DNA from: an uncultured Bacilli bacterium
GTDB lineage: Bacteria > Bacillota_I > Bacilli_A > RFN20 > CAG-288
Direction of reading: 5' to 3'
Length of the DNA: 21,152 bases
Assembly: GCA_934725685.1 (NCBI GenBank)
Contig: CAKVBX010000030.1
Location: forward strand, 1 to 21,152
Of this stretch, positions 7,383 through 13,625 are shown piece by piece. Each line of letters starts with the position of its first letter. Positions within the stretch are counted from its first letter, which is position 1. A model generated the notes under the pieces. That model ran no database searches. It saw only the letters and a program-made list of their open reading frames with translations, and had not been told where the DNA came from. The position numbers and the translations under genes are program-made.

Positions 7383-8174
7383 TCAGTCCTGATTTTTCAG
7401 AATTTCCTTTGTGACAGGGGCGAATTCCGAGGCCCAATCATAGTTGTTCATAAAGTTGAGTCCATCATAATTGCTGTCGATTCCGTTGAGAAAATCCCAG
7501 TAGTCGCAGTGAATGTTGCCGGTGGAGAGGCAGAGCTTTGCTTTACCGAACTCGACGATGTCTCTCAGACCATTGTCCTTCAGTGTCTTTCTTAGTCTCC
7601 ATACGGCATCTCGGTAGAGCTTCTTGGCAAGTTCGATGTCCTTTTCCGGCCAGAGATGGAAGATGGCTTCGCTCATGGTGAGCGTTGAACCATTATAGGC
7701 GACCAAAAGTGCAAGAAGTTCTTTTGCTTTGTTGGATTTGAAAGGGACGGCTCTTCCGTTGATGAAAATGTCAAAGGGCCCGAAACACTTGATCTGGATG
7801 TCTCTTTTTCCGCCGGCAGAAATCTGACTGACGAACATGTTGAGCTTTTCGGCGTCGAAGGGCTTGTAACAGAATCCGAGAAGATTGTCTCCGAGACGGG
7901 ATTCAATCTCTTCCTGGTCATAGGTGAAGCCGGTGATGAAGATGATTCTGATGTCCGGGGAGATTTCGATCAGTTTTTCTGCAAGGTCGACCCCGTTGAT
8001 GACCGGCATGCGGATGTCTAAGAATGCGGCATCGACCGAATTCTCTTTGCAGTAGTCTAAGCAGTCCAGTGGATTTTTATAGAAGAACTTATATTCGATT
8101 TCTTTATCGTTGATAATCTGAAGCAGGAAGTTGCTGAGAGCTTCCATTTCGTCGTCGACAGCAATGATTCTCAT
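7383..8174 (-). CDS. Response regulator with SARP-like DNA-binding domain
   Basis: A 263-residue two-component response regulator. The receiver domain (1-118) has the acidic pair Asp7-Asp8, the phospho-acceptor Asp53 in FLDIRMP, Thr81 and Lys104 (YKP), so it looks fully functional. After a short linker, residues 128-225 form a winged-helix effector domain of the OmpR/SARP type (FGPFDIFINGRAVPFKS..., LWPEKD..., LRKTLKDNG). The last 40 residues are hydrophilic and unassigned; they are too short for a full BTAD domain. LytS-type kinases usually pair with LytTR or AraC-type regulators, so this pairing is less common. The start follows GGAGGA at 7-nt spacing. It lies 15 nt after the second kinase gene and is almost certainly its partner. 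DNA targets are unknown. Confidence 0.85.
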   Translation of the reverse strand: MRIIAVDDEMEALSNFLLQIINDKEIEYKFFYKNPLDCLDYCKENSVDAAFLDIRMPVINGVDLAEKLIEISPDIRIIFITGFTYDQEEIESRLGDNLLGFCYKPFDAEKLNMFVSQISAGGKRDIQIKCFGPFDIFINGRAVPFKSNKAKELLALLVAYNGSTLTMSEAIFHLWPEKDIELAKKLYRDAVWRLRKTLKDNGLRDIVEFGKAKLCLSTGNIHCDYWDFLNGIDSNYDGLNFMNNYDWASEFAPVTKEILKNQD

Positions 8175-8189
8175 ATCGTTATCCTCCGT

Positions 8190-10034
8190 TCATTGTTTTT
8201 TTGGAATCAGAATGATGAATTCGGTGGTTTTATTATCATAACGGAAAATAAGGGTTCCGTTCAATGTGATTTTGAGCCGCTCTTCCATGTTTTTCAGTTC
8301 TTCCTGGTTTTTATCGATGAAATATCCCTCCCGATGGTCAACCAGTCGGACAACATAGTTTTTCCTGCTTTCGATGGAAATCACTTCGATATAATTGTCT
8401 GTTTCTTTCGGATTTGTGATCATATGATGGTAGAAACAGGATGCGATGGTTTCCAATGTCAGCGGGGGAACATAGAATTCCAGGGCATTGATGTCGAACA
8501 GGAATTCGATGTAGTGTCCTTCTCTCATGTTTTGGAAATCCGTATAATCCATGAGATTATTGAGCTCATTTTCGAAGGAAACGACGGTCTTCTCCATGGA
8601 ATCGATGCCATAACGAAGATAATCCGAATAAAGCGTGAGAGAACGGTCTCCGATTTCTGGACTCTGGTGATAGAAGTCTTCGATGACGGAGAGCGTGTTG
8701 AAGATTTTATGGGGGTTGACCTGCTCCCGCAAGGCAAGTGCTTTGAGAGAACTCTGCTCTTCGAGAAGCTGTTTCTTCTTTTCTTCGTTTTTCTGCATGA
8801 CGAAGACATTGTAGAAGAAGGAACAGTAGAGAATCAGGTTTCCGACTAACAGGGCAGAAGAAATGATATAGGAGAATTTATAGTAGAAGAAGTTGGCATC
8901 GTTGAAGATGGAAAGGGTGATGAAACCGAGAAGGAAGTAGAAGAAGCAGTAATAGATGCAGTGAACAATGCTGAGTTTCTTTTTCTTTATCAAAAGGTAG
9001 GTCTCCACTAAAACGGTTCCGATAAGAATGAAGTACGGGATGAGAAATAGACGGGTCTGAAGATGGAGGATGATGAGCGTGATGAAAAGAGTACAGGAGA
9101 GAATGTTGAGAATGAGGAACAGTTTCTTTTTCCCTGTTTTGAGAGAACTGTTGATCCAGAGATAACATCCAATCAAGAAGATGCCGAAAAAGGCAACGGA
9201 AAACAGCTTATAGAATGAATACGAAATGGATGGAATGTTGACCAATTTCAGAATGCGGAGACCTTCAGCAGAGAACAGCCAATAAAGCAGCATGGATAGG
9301 GAGGCGATGAACTGAGGAATCGTGTTCTTGACGCCTCTTCGGATGATGGAAGTGATAGTGAGGAGAAGAAGACAGCCGATAAGAATTCCGAAAATCAGGA
9401 AGAGGAAGAGTTCACCGCCTCTTCTTTGTGCCTGTGTGATTGAGGGCGAGATGATGAGGGGGCCTTTGACAAGGCCAGCCTGTCTTGAGTTTCCGACTTC
9501 GATGGTGACGACCATCGTATCGCTCGTTGTCTTGAAACTTGCTCTTCGCGTGAACCGGATGTCTTTTGCATCCGTGGATGCTTCCTTGCTCGGCGTTCCG
9601 CTGTCTCCAATTAGAACGTTGTCAAAGTAGATGCGGAAGGAGGAATAGAAATAATCGCTGTCTGCGGTCAGGGAGATTCCGATGGGCAGATTGACGATGG
9701 TGAAACGATACGTTGCAAAGCCGGAACGGGGAAGCGATTTTCCGTCGATTTTCTTTTCTGTCCAGAAGGACGGAAGAGAAATATAGCAGTCCGGTGTGGC
9801 ATCCGTGATCTTGTCTCGGATGAGCCACTTGTTATAGTAAAACTCCATTTCTCCGTTAAAACGGATTCCTTCCTTGCTGTCGGAAATATCCTTGTTCTGG
9901 AAATCCATGATTCCGTTCTGAATGATATAAGGATTCGATTTTCTGTATACCTGGTCATAGAGAAAACCGATTACGCTCGGTACGATCAGAAAGAAAAGGC
10001 TGATGAAAGCCGTGATGAGACGCCTTTTTTTCAT
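8190..10034 (-). CDS. 7TM sensor kinase homologue with degenerate ATP-binding site
   Basis: A 614-residue membrane sensor of the LytS-like His_kinase (PF06580) type. One helix (about 8-28), an extracellular beta-sandwich (about 30-200), seven hydrophobic segments (about 208-412), a coiled-coil linker, then the kinase part. His442 and the NPHKIFN motif are kept. Aligned with its upstream paralogue, the N-box Glu-Asn are Ser532-Cys533, the second Asn is His536, the G1 box DNGIG is DHREG, and the G2 GNGT is DNKT. It therefore probably cannot bind ATP normally, but could still be phosphorylated on His442 or modulate its partner. The extracellular domain aligns well with that of the paralogue (EFYYN.W, IYF..., VTIEVGN). 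The ATG overlaps the upstream stop (ATGA) with GGAGGAAGA in front, so the two are translationally coupled. Confidence 0.8.
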   Translation of the reverse strand: MKKRRLITAFISLFFLIVPSVIGFLYDQVYRKSNPYIIQNGIMDFQNKDISDSKEGIRFNGEMEFYYNKWLIRDKITDATPDCYISLPSFWTEKKIDGKSLPRSGFATYRFTIVNLPIGISLTADSDYFYSSFRIYFDNVLIGDSGTPSKEASTDAKDIRFTRRASFKTTSDTMVVTIEVGNSRQAGLVKGPLIISPSITQAQRRGGELFLFLIFGILIGCLLLLTITSIIRRGVKNTIPQFIASLSMLLYWLFSAEGLRILKLVNIPSISYSFYKLFSVAFFGIFLIGCYLWINSSLKTGKKKLFLILNILSCTLFITLIILHLQTRLFLIPYFILIGTVLVETYLLIKKKKLSIVHCIYYCFFYFLLGFITLSIFNDANFFYYKFSYIISSALLVGNLILYCSFFYNVFVMQKNEEKKKQLLEEQSSLKALALREQVNPHKIFNTLSVIEDFYHQSPEIGDRSLTLYSDYLRYGIDSMEKTVVSFENELNNLMDYTDFQNMREGHYIEFLFDINALEFYVPPLTLETIASCFYHHMITNPKETDNYIEVISIESRKNYVVRLVDHREGYFIDKNQEELKNMEERLKITLNGTLIFRYDNKTTEFIILIPKKQ

Positions 10035-11923
10035 TCTTCCTCCTCCTCTTCCGCTTGGTACGGGAAGTTAATGACAATTTTTGTTCCGTTACCCACACTG
10101 CTCTCGATTTTCACTTTGGCATGAAGTGCCATATCGAGTCGTTCTACGAGATTTCTCTGACCGATGGAATTGTTCCTTACGGCGACTTTTTCATAGCCGA
10201 TGCCATTGTCCTCTACGGTGATGGTGATGATGCCTTTCTCGTAGGACGAAGAGATGAGAATGTATCCGTCCTCTTTTTCGTTGACCTTGGAATAGTTCAC
10301 ACTATTCTCTACCAAAGGTTCAATGGTCAAAGGCGGAAGGCTGAAATCCGTGAATTCGAGATCGAAAATGATATCGAACGGCTTTTCTGATTGATAGTTT
10401 TCCAGTTCGATATATTGGTTGATGGTTTCGATTTCCTTTTCGAACGGAATCATTTCATGTTCCATATTCTGCAAAGACTGACGGAAGTTGCGGGAGAACA
10501 AGGCCATTACTTCATCACCATTATGAACATCTTTATGATATTGATAGCGGATGACTGCAAGCATATTGAAGAGAAAATGTGGCTTAATTTCCTCTTTCAG
10601 AGTATTGTTTTTGATTTGCATCTTTTCCTGATAAAGCTGTAGATATTCGTTTTTTGTTTTGATTAACAGGATATATTGTGTTATGAAATAGGCAAGGAAG
10701 AGGAGAGCGCGGAGGGCACCGACACTAGCGATGATTACCTTTGAAGTGAAGTGATAAGGAAGTATCGATTTTGTGATTTCGAAGATGACATCCCCGAAGG
10801 TGAAGGATAATGTCAGCAAGTTGAGGACGGAAAGGGAAGTCTTCACATGCTTCTCCCGGAAAAAGAGGAGGCAGAAAAAGATGAGAGGAAGCATTAGGGT
10901 GAGATAAGCGATGGACCGATAGGAGGTATTGCTTAGGAAGTACCAGGAAAGCATGGAGTTCAAGAGGGCAAAGCCGATACAAAAATAAGCTCTTTTGTGC
11001 ACTTTTCTGCTAGCAATCAGATTGACAAACGTAAGAGAATAAATGAAAAGTGCGGTAAAGATGAAATGAAGCGTTTCAAAAACAAAATAGTTCGGGTAAA
11101 GGAAATATCGGTTACAGAAAATGAGACCATCTTCTGAGAAGAATGCAGAGAGAACAAGGATGAACGTGAGGGTGGCCAAATAATGATAATCGATGTTCTT
11201 TACGTTGGTGAAAAAGAAAAGAAAAGCGGTGATGAGCGCAGTGAGAATGATACCGAACGCAAAGAAGATGAGCGCCTCGGAAATGGAAGAGGTACGGCTG
11301 GAACTGGAACTTGGATAGATGATCGGCACTTCCTGAAGACCACCGTGCCCGTTGTTTCCGACTTCAATCGTCATCACGATGGTTCCGTCCTTCGGCACCG
11401 TGAGACTGGATTCGTAGTGATGCTTTCCGGAAATATCATTATCTTCCCTGTTTTTGGAAGGTACACCATATTCGTAGACGAGCTTGTCGTTGAAGTAGAT
11501 GCGCATTGCATCTCCGTAATCTTGGTTGGCGATAGAGAATGTCTTTCCGGCGACGATGTTTGTCATCGTGATACGATAACTGGCATATCCCTTTTCCGGT
11601 AGTGGATAATTTTTTCCGTTCCGGACGATGGTCATGCCGTTCCAGGTGAACGGCATATCGATGTATCCGTCCATGACCGGAAACGGCATTTTGTCCGTGA
11701 CAATCCACTGGTTGTAATAAAATTCGAACTTACCATAGGGATAGACGAGGTTGGAACCATAGGTGAAATCCGAAAAGTCCATCACCCCTTCTCGGAGGGT
11801 GATGTTGCTTTTATTGTTGGAGATTTTCGTCGTTGTCCATAGCAGTGCACTCTGAAAAAACACACCGAAGAAGGCGAGGAGGGCAAACAGGATACTTTTC
11901 GAAAATTTCCATGTTTTTTTCAT
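10031..11923 (-). CDS. 7TM sensor histidine kinase (LytS-type)
   Basis: A 630-residue membrane sensor kinase. An N-terminal helix (about 8-30), an extracellular jelly-roll-like domain (about 40-205), seven hydrophobic helices (about 215-423), then a LytS-type kinase. His449 in KPHFLFN is the predicted phosphorylation site; ENSVN (539-543), EDNGIGY (571-577) and GNGT (611-614) form an intact ATP-binding site. This resembles 7TMR-DISM sensors fused to PF06580 kinases. It should autophosphorylate and pass phosphate to the response regulator two genes downstream. The tail is seven acidic residues (EEEEEE). I chose ATG 11923; a GTG at 11944 opens the same frame. Neither has a Shine-Dalgarno, but an extended -10 box ends 7 nt before ATG 11923, suggesting a leaderless message. 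The stimulus is unknown. Confidence 0.85.
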   Translation of the reverse strand: MKKTWKFSKSILFALLAFFGVFFQSALLWTTTKISNNKSNITLREGVMDFSDFTYGSNLVYPYGKFEFYYNQWIVTDKMPFPVMDGYIDMPFTWNGMTIVRNGKNYPLPEKGYASYRITMTNIVAGKTFSIANQDYGDAMRIYFNDKLVYEYGVPSKNREDNDISGKHHYESSLTVPKDGTIVMTIEVGNNGHGGLQEVPIIYPSSSSSRTSSISEALIFFAFGIILTALITAFLFFFTNVKNIDYHYLATLTFILVLSAFFSEDGLIFCNRYFLYPNYFVFETLHFIFTALFIYSLTFVNLIASRKVHKRAYFCIGFALLNSMLSWYFLSNTSYRSIAYLTLMLPLIFFCLLFFREKHVKTSLSVLNLLTLSFTFGDVIFEITKSILPYHFTSKVIIASVGALRALLFLAYFITQYILLIKTKNEYLQLYQEKMQIKNNTLKEEIKPHFLFNMLAVIRYQYHKDVHNGDEVMALFSRNFRQSLQNMEHEMIPFEKEIETINQYIELENYQSEKPFDIIFDLEFTDFSLPPLTIEPLVENSVNYSKVNEKEDGYILISSSYEKGIITITVEDNGIGYEKVAVRNNSIGQRNLVERLDMALHAKVKIESSVGNGTKIVINFPYQAEEEEEE

Positions 11924-11930
11924 CTTATTT

Positions 11931-11939
11931 ATTGTACCA
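11931..11939 (-). promoter_or_regulatory. Extended -10 promoter of the kinase operon
   Basis: Minus strand TGG-TACAAT (11939-11931) ends 7 nt before ATG 11923. There is no clear -35. Transcription would start at or near the A of the ATG. Confidence 0.45.
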
Positions 11940-11962
11940 AACACAGCAAAGAAAAAGCGTAT

Positions 11963-11976
11963 TTTCCCTAGGGAAA
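11963..11976. promoter_or_regulatory. 14-bp palindrome, possible operator
   Basis: TTTCCCTAGGGAAA is a perfect 14-bp palindrome in the 145-bp region between the divergent kinase operon and enolase. It sits about 27 nt upstream of the kinase -10 box, a plausible place for an activator such as the operon's own regulator. This is positional inference only. Confidence 0.35.
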
Positions 11977-12007
11977 CCCGAACGTATTTCCCCCTAATTT
12001 ATAATTG

Positions 12008-12036
12008 TTAACAACAGATTTGTTTTTTGATAAAAT
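12008..12036 (+). promoter_or_regulatory. Enolase promoter
   Basis: TTAACA at 12008-12013, a 17-bp spacer, and TAAAAT at 12031-12036 with an upstream TG (extended -10). Predicted start near 12043, giving a short leader with AAAGGAG ahead of the ATG. Confidence 0.7.
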
Positions 12037-12068
12037 AAACAAGGTCATAAATAAAGGAGATTGATAAA

Positions 12069-13367
12069 ATGGCTAAGATTGTTAATGTACATGGTCGTGA
12101 AGTCCTTGATTCCCGCGGCAATCCGACTGTTGAAGTCGAAGTTTTGCTCGACGACGGAACTAAGGGAAGAGCTATTGTTCCTAGCGGTGCTTCTACCGGC
12201 GAAAGCGAAGCTCTTGAACTCAGAGACGGCGACAAGGCTAGATATTGCGGAAAGGGAACCCTCAAGGCTGTTGAGAATGTCAACACCAAGCTCGCTCCCG
12301 CCGTCATCGGACTCGATGCCTATAATCAGGTTCTTGTCGATGAGACGATGCTGAAGCTTGATGGCACTCCGTTCAAGAAGAACCTCGGTGCCAACGCCAT
12401 CCTCGGTGTCTCTCTCGCTGTTGCCCACGCTGCCGCTGATTCCCTCCATATGCCGTTATATCGTTATATCGGCGGAACCAACGCCAAGGTCATTCCGACT
12501 CCCTGCATGAACGTCATCAACGGCGGTGCCCATGCTCAGTCCACGGTTGACTTCCAGGAATTCTTCATCATCCCTGCCGGCTTCGAAACCTATCATGAGG
12601 CCTTGAGAGCTGGTGTCGAATGCTTCCACGCCCTTCAGAAGGTCGTCAAGTCCCATGGCTATGAGACTGGTGTCGGCGATGAAGGCGGATTCGCTCCTTC
12701 CTGCAAGAACGGAAACGAAGAACCGTTATCCCTTATTGCGGAAGCTGTCGCCAATGCCGGCTACAAGCTCGGTGAGCAGATTTTCCTCGGTATGGATGTC
12801 GCTTCCTCCGAATTCTATGAAGGAAATGGCGTCTATAACCTGAAAAAGTCCGGCGAAGGTGTTAAGACCACCGAAGAGATGATCCAGTACATGGAGAAGC
12901 TCGTCGCTGATTATCCTGCCATCATCACCATCGAAGACGGCCTTGCCGAATCCGATTGGGAAGGATGGGCTGAACTCACCAAGAGACTCGGCGGAAAGAT
13001 TCAGCTTGTCGGTGATGACCTCTTTGTCACCAATCCTGAATTCGTCAAGAAGGGTATCGTCAATCATGTTGCCAATTCTGTCCTTATCAAGGTCAACCAA
13101 ATCGGCACTCTGACCGAAACCCTCGACGCTATCCGTCTTGCCCAGACCAACGGCTATACCTGCATGGTCTCTCATCGTTCCGGTGAAACCGAAGATGTCA
13201 CTATCGCTGACCTTGCCGTCGCTGTCAATGCTGGCCAGATTAAGACCGGTTCCGCTTCCAGAACTGATCGTATGGCGAAGTACAACCAGCTCCTTCGCAT
13301 CGAAGAAGAGCTCGGCGATGAAGCCGAATACCTCGGCCTCAAGGCTTTCCAGAACAGAAAGTTCTAA
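12069..13367 (+). CDS. eno: Enolase (phosphopyruvate hydratase)
   Basis: A 432-residue cytosolic glycolytic enzyme converting 2-phosphoglycerate to phosphoenolpyruvate with Mg2+. Family landmarks are all present: the mobile loop SGAST (39-43), GDEGGFAP (about 205), metal ligands Asp243 (LGMDVA), Glu289 (IEDGLAE) and Asp316 (GDDLFVTN), catalytic Lys341 (VLIKVNQIGT) and SHRSGETED (about 369). Length is standard. Codon use is visibly more biased than in the neighbours (GTC, GCC, TCC, AAG preferred), as expected for a highly expressed gene. The start ATG follows AAAGGAG at 7-8 nt. It is monocistronic, with its own promoter and a strong terminator. One mild oddity is GGAHAQSTVDFQEF, where most bacterial enolases have GGAHADNNVDIQEF. 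Confidence 0.98.
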   Translation: MAKIVNVHGREVLDSRGNPTVEVEVLLDDGTKGRAIVPSGASTGESEALELRDGDKARYCGKGTLKAVENVNTKLAPAVIGLDAYNQVLVDETMLKLDGTPFKKNLGANAILGVSLAVAHAAADSLHMPLYRYIGGTNAKVIPTPCMNVINGGAHAQSTVDFQEFFIIPAGFETYHEALRAGVECFHALQKVVKSHGYETGVGDEGGFAPSCKNGNEEPLSLIAEAVANAGYKLGEQIFLGMDVASSEFYEGNGVYNLKKSGEGVKTTEEMIQYMEKLVADYPAIITIEDGLAESDWEGWAELTKRLGGKIQLVGDDLFVTNPEFVKKGIVNHVANSVLIKVNQIGTLTETLDAIRLAQTNGYTCMVSHRSGETEDVTIADLAVAVNAGQIKTGSASRTDRMAKYNQLLRIEEELGDEAEYLGLKAFQNRKF

Positions 13368-13386
13368 TTCGTTTCCTGCTGATTCC

Positions 13387-13417
13387 AAGGGCGGTGCTTT
13401 GGCACCGCCTTTTCTAT
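13387..13417 (+). terminator. Enolase terminator
   Basis: GGCGGTGC pairs with GCACCGCC around a short tttg loop and is followed by TTTTCTATTT. It starts about 20 nt after the enolase stop. Confidence 0.9.
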
Positions 13418-13564
13418 TTGCGGGAAAATGGTTGGGGATGAAAACAACTATTGTGAATACAGTCATGCCCTTTGAATCAAACCCGAAAACCTGAAATCCC
13501 TGATGCCGACTGAAATCTTATTGCCTATTTCTATTATTATCCTTGCCAAACCTTAGCATATCCC
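13418..13564. other. Intergenic stretch without recognised features
   Basis: Between the enolase terminator and the copA promoter I see no convincing ORF, RNA gene, repeat or extra promoter. Confidence 0.4.
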
Positions 13565-13594
13565 TTGCAAGAGGAGTGTTGCGAGTTGTATGAT
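13565..13594 (+). promoter_or_regulatory. copA promoter
   Basis: TTGCAA at 13565-13570, an 18-bp spacer, and TATGAT at 13589-13594. The CsoR-like palindrome begins five bases after the -10, covering the predicted transcription start. Confidence 0.6.
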
Positions 13595-13598
13595 AATA

Positions 13599-13615
13599 AT
13601 ACCCCCTGGGGGTAT
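13599..13615 (+). promoter_or_regulatory. CsoR-type copper operator
   Basis: ATACCCCC-T-GGGGGTAT is a perfect inverted repeat around one central base. This closely resembles the GC-core, TA-flanked operators bound by copper-sensing CsoR repressors. It lies over the predicted transcription start and just before the GGAGG ribosome site of copA. The csoR gene closes the same operon, implying autoregulation: apo-CsoR represses, Cu(I) releases. Confidence 0.85.
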
Positions 13616-13625
13616 AGGAGGAAGG

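Noticed and set aside
8193..8849. 218-codon plus-strand frame opposite the second kinase
   Set aside because: Antisense shadow of a clearly recognisable protein.
12726..13466. 246-codon open frame antisense to enolase
   Set aside because: It is a shadow of the strongly biased enolase codons; no ribosome site or promoter and no family resemblance.
13590..13625. Twelve-codon extension of copA
   Set aside because: This stretch is the promoter and CsoR operator, and a strong ribosome site directly precedes ATG 13626.
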